This document shows, in pieces, positions 18,080 to 27,408 of a DNA stretch of 64,000 bases. The notes beneath the pieces are model-generated. The model worked only from the letters and a program-made list of their open reading frames with translations. It did no database searches and was not told the DNA's origin. The stretch is from Firmicutes bacterium HGW-Firmicutes-2 (GTDB lineage: Bacteria > Bacillota > Clostridia > Lachnospirales > Vallitaleaceae). A program made the position numbers and the translations under genes. Position 1 is the first letter of the stretch; each line of letters opens with the position of its first letter. The stretch spans positions 124,001 to 188,000 of the forward strand of contig PGZV01000001.1 of NCBI GenBank assembly GCA_002841495.1. Reading direction: 5' to 3'.

Positions 18080-18703
18080 TTAGAAAATAGAGCCGTAAAC
18101 AAAATTGCAGCCAAAATAGATGAGCATAATACCAAGACTAGCAATAATCGTTCGATATAGGCCAAGAGGCATAAATTTCCTCGTGGTACCAACGGCTATG
18201 GAGATGAATCCATACCATATAAAATCGGCAAGAACATGACCGCTGTAAAAAAGCAGGACACCTGTGATGCCAAATGATTTGTAAGCTTGTAATAAAAAGC
18301 CAAGGCCGATGATGGCCCACCAAAGTATAAAGTATGGGTTAGCAGCACTAAGTAAGAATCCTGAAACAAGGATATTACCGGTGTTGCTTTTATTTTCATC
18401 CAGTTGAATATTGATTTTGTTTTTAGCAGAACCAATAATCATGTCAAAGCCCATATAGATTAATAAGATACCACCAATCAGACCAATACCAACTTGTGCC
18501 ATGTTAGATTGCAATATGGTATCAAATCCCAAGAATATTAAGACAATCAACATAATCTCAAGAACTGCATGACCGACAATAACAATAAAACCGGCAAAAA
18601 TACCGGTATGCAAGGATTGCTTAATGGTATAAGTGAGCAAAGGACCTGGCATCATAGCACCTGAAAAGGCGATGACTAAGGCGGATAAAAATACTAAAGC
18701 CAT
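18080..18703 (-). CDS. LysE-family exporter
   Basis: 207-aa integral membrane protein with six predicted helices. It opens with the LysE/RhtB signature FSGAMMPGPLLTYTIKQSL (conserved Pro-Gly-Pro) and has an internal SAANPYFILWWA block typical of the family. Members export amino acids or other small solutes; the substrate cannot be told. It is divergent from the next lipoprotein gene, with ~200 bp of promoter DNA between them. Confidence 0.86.
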   Translation of the reverse strand: MALVFLSALVIAFSGAMMPGPLLTYTIKQSLHTGIFAGFIVIVGHAVLEIMLIVLIFLGFDTILQSNMAQVGIGLIGGILLIYMGFDMIIGSAKNKINIQLDENKSNTGNILVSGFLLSAANPYFILWWAIIGLGFLLQAYKSFGITGVLLFYSGHVLADFIWYGFISIAVGTTRKFMPLGLYRTIIASLGIMLIYFGCNFVYGSIF

Positions 18704-18914
18704 TCAATCACGCTCCTACTGTTTTAATATTGTTTTCTTCTCATTGTAGCATTGTATGGTCCTATCAAACAAGAAACATTTAATTTCGTGTGTTCTATAT
18801 GTAGAAGACAGATCTTCTCTACACTTCTTGTTATGAGTCCTATTCTTTATTGTTATGATTATAATGATATGATAGCATAAGACTGTAAAGACAAATTATG
18901 TGAGGAGGTTAGTT

Positions 18915-19433
18915 ATGAAAAGATTTTTATTGTTATTGTTGGTGTTGATAGTATTACTTGCAGGGTGCGGTAAGGCGGTAGAAAAGTTGGCAGATAAAGC
19001 CGTAGGTAGTATGTTAAGTTCAGAGGATGTTAAAGTGGAAATCGATTCAAGTTCAGGGGATGGATCTACAGTGATTACAACAGATGAAGGCAAGATTGAA
19101 GTAGCAAGCGATTCAGGTGGTAGTGTGGCCGTACCAAAAGGTTACCCGGAAGATATAATTCCAATTTATTCAAAAGACAAAATTGTAATGGCAGCGGACT
19201 ATGGTGAAAACGGGTTCACAATAGTAGGACAAACCAAGGATGATATGGCTACTGTGGTGAAGTATTATGAAGATGCGTTAGTGGGTGCAGAATCGACCTT
19301 GGTGCAGAATTTCGATGGTATGTATATGAGTATGGGTGTGCTTGAAGGGATGAATTATAATGTGCAAGTAACAGACGATAGTGGAGATGATGAATACATT
19401 AGTTTCAATCTCATCGTGGTACCTGCTGAGTAA
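18915..19433 (+). CDS. putative lipoprotein
   Basis: 172 aa with a lipoprotein signal (KRFLLLLLVLIVLLAGC; lipobox LAGC). A helical acidic region and a compact C-terminal domain with strand-like segments follow (GYPEDIIPIYSKDKIVMAAD ...). No specific family is recognised. ATG 18915 follows GAGGAGG; the frame is open to 18900. A terminator follows. Confidence 0.72.
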   Translation: MKRFLLLLLVLIVLLAGCGKAVEKLADKAVGSMLSSEDVKVEIDSSSGDGSTVITTDEGKIEVASDSGGSVAVPKGYPEDIIPIYSKDKIVMAADYGENGFTIVGQTKDDMATVVKYYEDALVGAESTLVQNFDGMYMSMGVLEGMNYNVQVTDDSGDDEYISFNLIVVPAE

Positions 19434-19446
19434 TTAGTTTAAATAT

Positions 19447-19489
19447 GGCATGATAAAAGTATATTAAGCTTTTATTATGCCTTATTTTG
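19447..19489 (+). terminator. terminator after the lipoprotein gene
   Basis: A 13-bp stem GGCATGATAAAAG/CTTTTATTATGCC (mostly perfect) is followed by TTATTTT. Confidence 0.8.
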
Positions 19490-19505
19490 TGCTATTATAG
19501 TCAAC

Positions 19506-19547
19506 AGTCAGTTCGTAACCATCCTGACTATAAACAAAACTAGGAGG
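19506..19547 (+). promoter_or_regulatory. preQ1-I riboswitch
   Basis: A short stem AGTCAG/CTGACT encloses a TTCGTAACCATC loop and is followed by the A-rich tail ATAAACAAAACTAGGAGG. This layout and wording match the preQ1-I aptamer, the tail forming the pseudoknot. The tail runs straight into the GGAGG ribosome site of queT, so ligand binding would block translation. The downstream gene is a queuosine-precursor transporter, in agreement. Confidence 0.88.
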
Positions 19548-19554
19548 CTTTAAA

Positions 19555-20028
19555 ATGAATAAGAAAACGAAGTATCTGGTCCAATCCGGTGTGATTGCGG
19601 CCATCTATGTGGTGCTGGCTCAAGTCTTTGGCTTTATGGGATTTGGACCGATTCAGTTTAGGATTGCAGAAGCTTTGACAATTCTCCCTTTTTTCACACC
19701 GGCAGCGATACCAGGTGTATTTATTGGATGTTTGCTTGCCAACATTCTTTATGGAGGTGTTTTGCTTGACGTTGTATTTGGCTCTTTGACAACGCTTCTA
19801 GCGGCTTACCTCTCTTACAGACTTCGGAAAAACAAGTGGATGGTCACAGTGCCACCTATTCTTCTGAATGCAGCAATCATACCTTTTGTATTAAAATATG
19901 GCTATGGTGTACCGGATGGCATTCCTTTTATGATGGGAACCATTTTCTTGGGACAATTTATTGTTGTAGGGATTATCGGTATGGTACTGCTTCATGCTTT
20001 GTTACCAATCAAAGATAAGATTTTTTAA
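19555..20028 (+). CDS. queT: QueT-type queuosine precursor transporter (ECF S component)
   Basis: 157-aa membrane protein with about five helices. The conserved Q-transporter text GPIQFRIAEALTILPFFTPAAIPGVFIGCLLAN is recognisable in segments (e.g. GPIQFRIAEALTILPFFTPA). It serves as the substrate-binding subunit for preQ1/preQ0-type precursors, working with a shared ECF energy module not found here. Expression is controlled by the preQ1-I riboswitch immediately upstream. Confidence 0.92.
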   Translation: MNKKTKYLVQSGVIAAIYVVLAQVFGFMGFGPIQFRIAEALTILPFFTPAAIPGVFIGCLLANILYGGVLLDVVFGSLTTLLAAYLSYRLRKNKWMVTVPPILLNAAIIPFVLKYGYGVPDGIPFMMGTIFLGQFIVVGIIGMVLLHALLPIKDKIF

Positions 20029-20036
20029 TAGAAAAA

Positions 20037-20074
20037 AGCAAATAAAAAACGGCTTAGCCGTTTTTTTATTTGCT
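20037..20074. terminator. bidirectional terminator between queT and the aminopeptidase gene
   Basis: A 17-bp stem with a 3-nt loop (AGCAAATAAAAAACGGC-TTA-GCCG...) has T-runs on both strands and lies between two convergent genes. Confidence 0.88.
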
Positions 20075-20076
20075 AC

Positions 20077-21192
20077 TTATTTGAGATTTTCAGGGTTCAA
20101 CTGCAAGAGAGCCTCATGAACAAATTGTCCGTCTTTACGGATTAATACGCCATCAAAATAAATCTCACCACCACCATATTCAGGGGTTTGGATACATACA
20201 AGATCCCAGTGAATAGCGGATTTGTTTCCGTTGTTACACTCATCATAAGCACTGCCAGGCGTAAAGTGGAAACTACCCATGATTTTTTCATCAAAGAGGG
20301 TATCTTTCATAGGATCTAGGATGTATGGGTTGACGCCGATGGCAAACTCGCCAACATACCTTGCGTTCTCATCCGTATCAAAGACTTCATTAATTCTCTT
20401 AGAATTATTGGCTTTTGCATGGATAATTTTGCCATCTTTAAAAGTCAATTCAATATTTTCATAGGTAAAGCCTTGATAAACAGCCGGTGCATTGTATCGA
20501 ATGGTACCATTAACTGAATCCCGTACAGGCGCACTGTATACTTCCCCATCAGGGATATTGACCTGACCGTCGCACTTAATGGCAGGTAGACCCTTGATTG
20601 AGAATCTTAAGTCTGTTCCGGGTCCAAGGATATGTACTTGATCGGTTTTCTCCATCAATTCTACAAGTGCATCCATAGCAATCGACATTTTTCCATAGTC
20701 AAGGTTGCAAACGTTGTAATAAAAATCTTCAAAACCGGAAGTGCTTTGATTGGCCAGTTGTGCCATAGATGGGTTAGGGTATCTAAGTACCACCCATTTG
20801 GTTGTGTTAACCCTTATGTCACTGTGTATGGGATTGAACCAATATTTTTGGTATAGTGCCAGTTTTTCAGCAGGCACATCACTCCACTCTGAAGCATTCT
20901 CAGATCCCCGAATTCCGATATAACAGTCCATTTCCTGCATACGAAGTGATTCCCATTTACAAGTAATCTCGAAAAATTCTTGAGTTGCCCCAAGGAGTTG
21001 TTCTCTTACAACACGATTATCCGTGGCCTGGAGAAAAGGATAACCACCGACGGCCAGTACTTCCTTAACCACTTGTCTTGCCAGATCATCCGTTTCTGAA
21101 CCGATGTACTCAATAAGGACTTTTTCTTTCGGTTGTACTTTACATGCGTAATTGACCAAGTTTTTGGCCAAAGTTATAATTCTAGCATCCAT
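20077..21192 (-). CDS. M29-family aminopeptidase
   Basis: 371-aa metal-dependent aminopeptidase of the AmpS/PepS type. It starts MDARIITLAKNLVNYACKVQ and has family blocks LYQKYWFNPIHSD, LGPGTDLRFSIKG, NIPDGEVYSAPV, VGEFAIGVNP, and GSFHFTPGSAYDE followed by SAIHWDLVC. These contain the Glu/His/Asp metal ligands. It is slightly shorter than the usual ~410 aa but ends normally. Its role is cytoplasmic peptide turnover. Confidence 0.9.
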   Translation of the reverse strand: MDARIITLAKNLVNYACKVQPKEKVLIEYIGSETDDLARQVVKEVLAVGGYPFLQATDNRVVREQLLGATQEFFEITCKWESLRMQEMDCYIGIRGSENASEWSDVPAEKLALYQKYWFNPIHSDIRVNTTKWVVLRYPNPSMAQLANQSTSGFEDFYYNVCNLDYGKMSIAMDALVELMEKTDQVHILGPGTDLRFSIKGLPAIKCDGQVNIPDGEVYSAPVRDSVNGTIRYNAPAVYQGFTYENIELTFKDGKIIHAKANNSKRINEVFDTDENARYVGEFAIGVNPYILDPMKDTLFDEKIMGSFHFTPGSAYDECNNGNKSAIHWDLVCIQTPEYGGGEIYFDGVLIRKDGQFVHEALLQLNPENLK

Positions 21193-21529
21193 ATTATGTT
21201 CCTTTCTATTATGAGAACAGTCTATCTGTTCCTCTATTCCGATATGTTCGCATTCTATTATAACAAATAATATTAAGAAAGAAAAGGTCGTTAAAATATT
21301 TTTTACGTCTAGGGCATCAACGCATATAATTCTTCAAAAGACTTCATTATTTAAAGAAATTGTCATATATGAAGTAAAGGATTATGTGATATAATATCCA
21401 TATTTAAAATATAGTTTTGAAGCCTTATCCAAATTATAACCTATAAAAAAGAGTATATGTTATAATAGTTATAGAATAAAAGATAGATATAAGCCCGTTT
21501 GGGAAAAAATCATTTTGAGGAGATTTGTG
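21193..21529. promoter_or_regulatory. divergent promoter region between the aminopeptidase gene and asnS
   Basis: 337 bp of AT-rich DNA. TATAAT boxes at 21390-21395 and 21461-21466 point towards asnS, but neither has a good -35 at 17 bp. I see no T-box signature (no AGGGTGG antiterminator sequence), so asnS does not appear to be tRNA-regulated. Confidence 0.4.
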
Positions 21530-22921
21530 ATGAATAATACAGAAGTAAAAGCAATTTATAGCAACCCAAAAGCCTACTACGGGGAAACAATTCAGATTTC
21601 GGGCTGGATTCGAAGCGTGAGGGCGTCAAATGCTTTCGGTTTTATGGTGCTCAATGACGGAACATGTTTTAATACAATTCAAGTGGTTATGGACAGTGAT
21701 CTTGAAAACTATAAGGAGCTTTCTAAGCAAAACGTTGGAGCGGCTGTTGTTGTCACAGGCGTAGTGGTAGAGACACCTGAGGCAAAGCAGGCATTTGAGA
21801 TTAAAGCTAATAAAATTACAGTCGAGGGTGAATCTGCTAGCGATTATCCCCTACAGAAAAAACGACACGGCTTTGAGTATCTAAGAACCATCGCACATTT
21901 AAGACCTAGAACCAATACTTTTTCAGCTGTATTTAGGGTACGTTCTCTTACAGCATTTGCCATTCATCAGTTCTTTAATGAAAAAGGATTTGTCTATGTA
22001 CATACTCCAATTATCACAGGAAGTGATTGTGAGGGTGCCGGCGAGATGTTTAGAGTCTCCACATTACCACCTCTTGATGTTCCAAGAAATGAAGAAGGCG
22101 CTGTTGATTATAAAGAAGATTTTTTTGGTAAAGAAGCCAACCTGACAGTCAGTGGCCAGCTGAATGTAGAAACGTATGCCATGGCATTTAGAAATGTCTA
22201 TACCTTTGGACCCACTTTTAGAGCAGAGAATTCTAATACGCCAAGACATGCGGCGGAATTTTGGATGATTGAACCGGAAATGGCTTTTGCAGATCTTAAG
22301 GATGATATGAACCTAGCAGAAGAGATGATTAAATATATCATTCGTTATGTGAGGGAAAAGGCACCGGAAGAAATGGCGTTCTTTAATCAATTTGTGGACA
22401 AGTCCTTGTTTGAACGTTTAGATAAGGTTGCCAACAGTGATTTTGAGAGAGTGACCTATACTGAAGCGATAGAGTTGCTCCAAAAGAGTGGTAAAGAATT
22501 TGAATACTCGGTAAGTTGGGGTGCGGATTTACAGACGGAACATGAGCGCTATTTGACTGAAGAAGTTTTTAATAAGCCGGTGTTTGTTACGGACTACCCT
22601 AAGGACATTAAAGCATTTTACATGAAGATGAATGAAGACGGTAAAACCGTTGCTGCCATGGACCTATTGGTACCAGGCGTTGGAGAAATTATTGGCGGTA
22701 GCCAAAGAGAAGATGATTTGGATAAGTTACTAGGCAGAATGGAAGCAATGGGTCTTAATGAAGAAGATTATTGGTGGTATTTGGACATCAGAAAATACGG
22801 TGGCACACGTCATGCCGGCTTTGGTCTTGGCTTTGAACGTATGATTATGTATATCACCGGTATGAGCAATATTCGTGATGTTGTGTCGTTCCCCAGAACA
22901 GTTCATAATCTGGAGATCTAA
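21530..22921 (+). CDS. asnS: asparaginyl-tRNA synthetase
   Basis: Class IIb synthetase charging tRNA-Asn. An N-terminal OB-fold anticodon domain ([19 protein letters not shown]) precedes the catalytic core. Motif 2 is [20 protein letters not shown] and motif 3 is [15 protein letters not shown]. Serine-poor [13 protein letters not shown] distinguishes it from AspRS. It is 463 aa, the usual length. ATG 21530 follows GAGGAG; the frame is open to 21515. Confidence 0.96.
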   Translation: MNNTEVKAIYSNPKAYYGETIQISGWIRSVRASNAFGFMVLNDGTCFNTIQVVMDSDLENYKELSKQNVGAAVVVTGVVVETPEAKQAFEIKANKITVEGESASDYPLQKKRHGFEYLRTIAHLRPRTNTFSAVFRVRSLTAFAIHQFFNEKGFVYVHTPIITGSDCEGAGEMFRVSTLPPLDVPRNEEGAVDYKEDFFGKEANLTVSGQLNVETYAMAFRNVYTFGPTFRAENSNTPRHAAEFWMIEPEMAFADLKDDMNLAEEMIKYIIRYVREKAPEEMAFFNQFVDKSLFERLDKVANSDFERVTYTEAIELLQKSGKEFEYSVSWGADLQTEHERYLTEEVFNKPVFVTDYPKDIKAFYMKMNEDGKTVAAMDLLVPGVGEIIGGSQREDDLDKLLGRMEAMGLNEEDYWWYLDIRKYGGTRHAGFGLGFERMIMYITGMSNIRDVVSFPRTVHNLEI

Positions 22922-22934
22922 ATTATAATTAAGT

Positions 22935-23035
22935 GTTAAAACTAAGTTTCACTAAATTTACATACAATATATAGATTATATTGATACATTTGTAAATATA
23001 TATTGTATGTAAAAGTTCAACTATATAGTTTTAAC
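22935..23035 (-). repeat. 101-bp palindromic repeat element, copy 1
   Basis: It shares 87 of 101 ungapped positions with copy 2 at 33850-33950, in opposite orientation. The outer 10 bp of each end (GTTAAAACTA) are inverted repeats. An inner ~14-bp stem (ACATACAATATATA with TATATATTGTATGT) makes the element fold into one long hairpin. It fills the gap between asnS and the next gene and may also act as a terminator. Confidence 0.85.
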
Positions 23036-23065
23036 GTCTTAAACAATTATTGGAGGGGTTAAGTT

Positions 23066-24889
23066 ATGACAGAAGAAAAAAAAGATGATTTATTGGATAA
23101 CTTAACAGTGAAATTGGAAAAGGGCATTAAGTCAATGAGCACAGTAAAAGCCTTTGCCATTGGCCTATTTGTTCTTTTCGTGCTTGGATGTGCCCTACTG
23201 ACATATATGCAGTTTGCCCCATTTGAGCAGTTTCAAAAGGGCGAGTCAGCTCAGGACTTTTTGGAAAAAGACAAAGAAAATTGGGTATATGAAGATTATG
23301 GCCTGGATATTCTCATTCCTGAGAATGTTATTGCCCATGAAATAGCCATCTTAATCAATAAGGATGTGGAAGAAACAGCCTACCGTTTGGAAAACCTGTA
23401 TTATGACGGCCAGAATCAAGCTTTGAAGTTGAATTTGACTTATTCTGGGTTTTATCTACCCATTGTCTATTATATGCAATATTTTGAAGATGAAGGCAAA
23501 CTCAGACTTACTTATGATAAGGTTGGTATCGGAAGACATGAGTTGAAAGTCATTGGTCCGTTAAAATTTCTGATTAACAGAGGTAGGGTAAGTCAGCTGT
23601 TACATACCTTGAGTATAGACTTGACCCAGTATGGTATGGCAACAGGCCTTAATTTTGTTAGTGCCACGCCCGTAAATCAAGATTTAAAACTTAATCTGAT
23701 TGTAAATGAAAACGAGATACAGGCTATCATTGAGCAGATGAGAGGTGCCATTAACAAAGAACTGCTACCTATTTATAGAGCCAGTTCATCCCCATTAGCG
23801 GCTGAAGCTGTGGATCTATTGGAACAGATTTATCCCTTATCAGCAGATCAAATGAAGCGCATGATTAAGGATGTGACTGGAGGGCGAGAACTGGTTAGGC
23901 ATCTACTGGTATTAACCAATGAAACCATGACCAATCAGATAGTTTTAGAGCTTCAGAAACAAGGTTTTGACCTTGACCGAGAACAGATTGCTCTGGATCG
24001 TAAAGCACTTGAAGGACAAATTATTGACGAATATGCGGTTAAGATTTTTGAAGGTTTAGAGGCATATTTTGCAGATAAGATTGTGGCCTATAACAACGGA
24101 CGCCCCTTTGACTTGGTTAATATGAAAACAGTTACGGTTCAGGATATCGTCAAAAATTATAGCATTATAATGGAAGATAGCATATTAGATCGAATGAATT
24201 TTGTATTGGTAGATGGTTTTAGTATCGCTTATGAAGTAGACCCATCGACGTATTACATTAAGTCATTAGATGGTTTTGAGGTTCTTTCAAAGGAAGACTA
24301 TGACTTGTTGCCGGGTTCAGGACCCTATATCGAACCCAGATTAGTGACTGATGTAGAGTTGTGGCAAGAAGTAGAGACCATTCTTATGGAAAAATTTGAA
24401 GTGGACCGCGTTTTTGTTCGTTATATGAAAACAGATGGAAGGTCAATTTTTACCATCGCCTCCCCTGTAAATAATCCACAAATCTACTTAAGCTTTGCCA
24501 TGATGAAGGATGAAACCATTCAAATATTAGATGACAATGTTCAATCCATTGAAGCATTATTAGAGGCTCATCCTGACTTCAATATTGAGACAGCAACGCG
24601 AGAAATCGAGTCTGTGCAGCTTAAGAAATTGTCTGATGAAATACAATCCTATATACTTGAAGATATGTATCAACAGGGAAGGCTTAACCACCCTAGTAAT
24701 TATACAATCGAATATAGCTCCTTCGATGGCAAGTATATATCATTTTTGGTATCAAATGGGGAAGAATACGTCTATAGGGTTGAGGATACATCCTTTGGCA
24801 CGTATTTGGCAACGGTTTATGATAAAGAAAAAGCCGTTAGAAATTGGTTGGATTTACCGAAGATTATTTTATTACAAGACAAACCTTGA
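23066..24889 (+). CDS. membrane-anchored extracytoplasmic protein of unknown function
   Basis: 607 aa. After a short cytoplasmic start, a transmembrane helix lies at residues ~28-48 (AFAIGLFVLFVLGCALLTY). The rest is extracytoplasmic. It contains an LTYSGFYLPIVYYMQYF segment typical of lipid-scaffold-like or DUF2140-like folds, but I cannot name a family. There are no cysteines outside the helix. ATG follows GGAGGGG. The next gene starts 16 bp later, so they are probably co-transcribed. Confidence 0.6.
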   Translation: MTEEKKDDLLDNLTVKLEKGIKSMSTVKAFAIGLFVLFVLGCALLTYMQFAPFEQFQKGESAQDFLEKDKENWVYEDYGLDILIPENVIAHEIAILINKDVEETAYRLENLYYDGQNQALKLNLTYSGFYLPIVYYMQYFEDEGKLRLTYDKVGIGRHELKVIGPLKFLINRGRVSQLLHTLSIDLTQYGMATGLNFVSATPVNQDLKLNLIVNENEIQAIIEQMRGAINKELLPIYRASSSPLAAEAVDLLEQIYPLSADQMKRMIKDVTGGRELVRHLLVLTNETMTNQIVLELQKQGFDLDREQIALDRKALEGQIIDEYAVKIFEGLEAYFADKIVAYNNGRPFDLVNMKTVTVQDIVKNYSIIMEDSILDRMNFVLVDGFSIAYEVDPSTYYIKSLDGFEVLSKEDYDLLPGSGPYIEPRLVTDVELWQEVETILMEKFEVDRVFVRYMKTDGRSIFTIASPVNNPQIYLSFAMMKDETIQILDDNVQSIEALLEAHPDFNIETATREIESVQLKKLSDEIQSYILEDMYQQGRLNHPSNYTIEYSSFDGKYISFLVSNGEEYVYRVEDTSFGTYLATVYDKEKAVRNWLDLPKIILLQDKP

Positions 24890-24905
24890 GAAGGATACGA
24901 GTAGG

Positions 24906-25943
24906 ATGGATATACACTATATAAAATATCAATTACGCACTTTAGTCGGTATTCACAGTCCTAGTGGTTTTTGTGATGCTGTAACCGATTATGTAAAAAA
25001 AGAAGCCAATCGTCTTGGCTATGAAGTTCATTATACTCAAAAAGGCGGCATCTATGTAACCATAAAAGGCATCAATGATAGTGAAGCAATCGGGATGGCT
25101 TCTCATTTGGACACCCTTGGTGCTATGGTTAGGTCCATTAATGAAGACGGTACGATTCGGTTTACCAGCATTGGTGGTTACATGATGTCAACGATAAACG
25201 GTGCTTATTGTACCTTATATACAAGAGAAGACAAGTCTTATAAAGGGACCATGTTATCTAAGAAAGCTTCGGTTCATGTTTATGAAGACATACATGATTA
25301 TAAGCTTATAGAAGAAAACATGTTAATCCGTGTGGATGAGGAGGCAAGTAGTAAAGAGGATATCTTGAAGCTTGGCATAGAAGTCGGGAATTTTATTGGA
25401 ATTGACTCTATGTACCGAGAAACGGAATCTGGATTTATTAATTCCAGACACCTAGATAATAAAGCAGGTGCAGCCATACTACTAGGTTTACTCGAGGCCA
25501 TCAAGAGAAAGGGATTGGTACTTACCAACACCCTACAGGTCATATTTACAACTTACGAAGAAGTGGGGCATGGTGCTTCCTATATTCCGGAAAATATTAA
25601 AACACTGATTGCTGTAGATATGGGCGCCATAGGTGAAGATCTAAGTTGCAAAGAGCAAGATGTTTCTATATGTGTAAAGGACTCTTCCGGCCCTTATGAT
25701 TATAAACTTGTATCAGAGCTTCTTGAGATTGCTAAGAGCAAGAATCTAAATTACGCTTTGGATGTCTATCCTCACTATGGCTCAGATGCCAGTGCTGCTC
25801 TCAAAAGTGGTGCTAATATCAGAGCAGCTTTGATAGGTCCGGGCATTCATGCATCCCATGGCATGGAACGCACCCATGAAAAAGCTTTGGAACAGACTTT
25901 GTTGTTGTTATTGGGATTTTTGGAAAAATATAAAGTAAATTGA
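24906..25943 (+). CDS. M42-family metallopeptidase
   Basis: 345-aa dimetal aminopeptidase or cellulase-M-like enzyme. Metal and catalytic residues are visible: GMASHLDTLGAM (His, Asp), SRHLDNKAGAAILL (bridging Asp), TTYEEVGHGAS (Glu pair), AVDMG (Asp) and GIHASHGMERTH (His). ATG 24906 follows AGGATACGAGTAGG; a longer open frame overlapping the upstream gene is a shadow. Proteins of this family degrade peptides in the cytoplasm. Confidence 0.9.
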   Translation: MDIHYIKYQLRTLVGIHSPSGFCDAVTDYVKKEANRLGYEVHYTQKGGIYVTIKGINDSEAIGMASHLDTLGAMVRSINEDGTIRFTSIGGYMMSTINGAYCTLYTREDKSYKGTMLSKKASVHVYEDIHDYKLIEENMLIRVDEEASSKEDILKLGIEVGNFIGIDSMYRETESGFINSRHLDNKAGAAILLGLLEAIKRKGLVLTNTLQVIFTTYEEVGHGASYIPENIKTLIAVDMGAIGEDLSCKEQDVSICVKDSSGPYDYKLVSELLEIAKSKNLNYALDVYPHYGSDASAALKSGANIRAALIGPGIHASHGMERTHEKALEQTLLLLLGFLEKYKVN

Positions 25944-25966
25944 CTGTAATTTTATGCTATAGTCGT

Positions 25967-26036
25967 AGATCTAACACATAGCTTTTCCTTGCCTTACACT
26001 TCGTACGGTCAGCGGAAAAAGCTGTGAATCAGATCT
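25967..26036. repeat. imperfect inverted repeat
   Basis: AGATCT...ACATAGCTTTTCC pairs with GGAAAAAGCTGTG...AGATCT around a ~20-nt centre. No T-run follows. It is of unknown role and lies just after the M42 peptidase gene. Confidence 0.55.
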
Positions 26037-26065
26037 ACTCGGTTATTCGTTGTCATTTCGTTAAT

Positions 26066-26161
26066 AAAAAGCACTAATCAATCATCCTTCCTTTTTTACA
26101 TCCATGTAAAAATGAAGGACGTTCTACATTCATGTAGAACTGTGATTGATCAGTGCTTTTT
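26066..26161. terminator. branched inverted repeat, probable bidirectional terminator
   Basis: The outer arms AAAAAGCACT-AATCAATCA and TGATTGATCAGTGCTTTTT pair. Inside are two further hairpins, CCTTC...TTTTTACATCCATGTAAAAA...GAAGG and GTTCTACATTCATGTAGAAC. This gives a three-way junction, unusual for a simple terminator. T-runs on both strands and its place between convergent genes fit bidirectional termination. Confidence 0.65.
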
Positions 26162-26236
26162 CTTTCCTCATTCGGTTTCGCAAATGCGTAATTTCAAAAA
26201 GTTTTCATGGGACCCATTTTAACACAGCTTACCATC

Positions 26237-27007
26237 TTACTCATGAAACTGTTCTATCGTAAAGACATTCTTATCTCCACGATAACGGGATATGGTGTAC
26301 TCTACAGGTGTATCAAATTTATTATAACCAGTATAGTGGAAAAGTTGAATGGCTGTGGTTTTGGTAATGTCAAGTAGGTCACAATCTTCTTTGGTCGGAA
26401 TGACAGCTTCAATATTTCTCACAACTCTATAAATCTTTGTATTGACGTTTTGTGCCAGTATTTTGTAAAGAGACTCATGACCCATATCATGATCTAAGAT
26501 ATGCTTACAAAAAGAATAAGGCATATAAGTCTGGGTAATAACAATAGGCTGATTGTCAGCATAACGTAGTCTTTTTAAACTGATAACATCTGTATTGGCA
26601 GTGATTCGAAGTGCTCCGGAAACCTCTGTGTTAGCGGGTATAACTTTTAAGTCGATGACCTCGGATGTGGGTGTATAGCCCTTACGTGTCATTTCTGCAT
26701 TATAACTTTCTATCTTGCGAATAAAGTCTTGGTTGATTTTATTTTGGGCTACAAAAGTGCCACGACCTTTAACACGGTGGAATTTATTTTCATTCACCAA
26801 TTCAGTTAAAGCTTGTCTTATGGTGGTACGACTAATTCCGAATATATCACACAACTCAAATTCTGTTGGGATCATATCACCAGCTTGTAGCTCACCATTT
26901 TTCATCATATTCAGTAATATATTCTTGAATTGGAAATAGAGGGGAATAGGTGTTGTTTTATCAACAACATACTGCTTAAATAAATCGATTTTTGTCATTT
27001 TTGTCAC
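26237..27007 (-). CDS. GntR/HutC-family transcriptional regulator
   Basis: 256 aa. N-terminal winged helix-turn-helix (residues ~15-80; TEFELCDIFGISRTTIRQAL followed by RVKGRGTFVA), then a UTRA effector-binding domain (~100-250). Such proteins usually sense sugar phosphates, amino sugars or histidine-pathway compounds. It is divergent from the phosphofructokinase gene, so control of sugar metabolism is possible but unproven. Confidence 0.9.
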   Translation of the reverse strand: MTKMTKIDLFKQYVVDKTTPIPLYFQFKNILLNMMKNGELQAGDMIPTEFELCDIFGISRTTIRQALTELVNENKFHRVKGRGTFVAQNKINQDFIRKIESYNAEMTRKGYTPTSEVIDLKVIPANTEVSGALRITANTDVISLKRLRYADNQPIVITQTYMPYSFCKHILDHDMGHESLYKILAQNVNTKIYRVVRNIEAVIPTKEDCDLLDITKTTAIQLFHYTGYNKFDTPVEYTISRYRGDKNVFTIEQFHE

Positions 27008-27408
27008 CTTGTCATCATAATATAGTTGTTATATGTTATGGTTATGCTACATATCTCATTTTACAGGAATCTTAGAAAAAATCAAGACCTTTTGGGGAAA
27101 AATAAGGTTATCAAGATTTATATGAATGAAGTTTGAGCATTTTTTAGATAAAAATGATGAATAAGTATTTATGTAACGACATAGTAAGCTTGAATCCAGT
27201 TATTCTATAAAGTAAGTAGGTCCAATATTTATTTTTCCTGAGAACATCTAAGATCTTAGGATATAGTAGCACCACCAGCACGAATAAATCTTTAGAAGGA
27301 AAAGTTGAGGGAATAATAAAAGCTTTTGTCACGAATGGTGATATGGTATCATGATAATAGAATGTTTGTCTAACTCATCAAGCTTATAAAGGATTAGGAG
27401 TGGTAAAA
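27008..27408. promoter_or_regulatory. divergent promoter region between the GntR-family and pfk genes
   Basis: 400 bp with no convincing gene. TTGTCA near 27328 with TATCAT about 15 bp on is the best promoter candidate for pfk. A 62-codon minus-strand frame here lacks a ribosome site and was rejected. Operator sites of the GntR-type protein are expected near 27010-27060 but were not identified. Confidence 0.35.

Noticed and set aside
21193-21529. T-box leader for asnS
   Set aside because: No AGGGTGG-type antiterminator sequence and no specifier-loop layout was found.
24585-24905. Upstream extension of the M42 peptidase frame
   Set aside because: It overlaps the preceding gene by 300 bp in another frame; a ribosome site and family alignment place the start at 24906.
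27144-27332. 62-codon minus-strand frame upstream of pfk
   Set aside because: No ribosome site or family pattern; probably promoter DNA.
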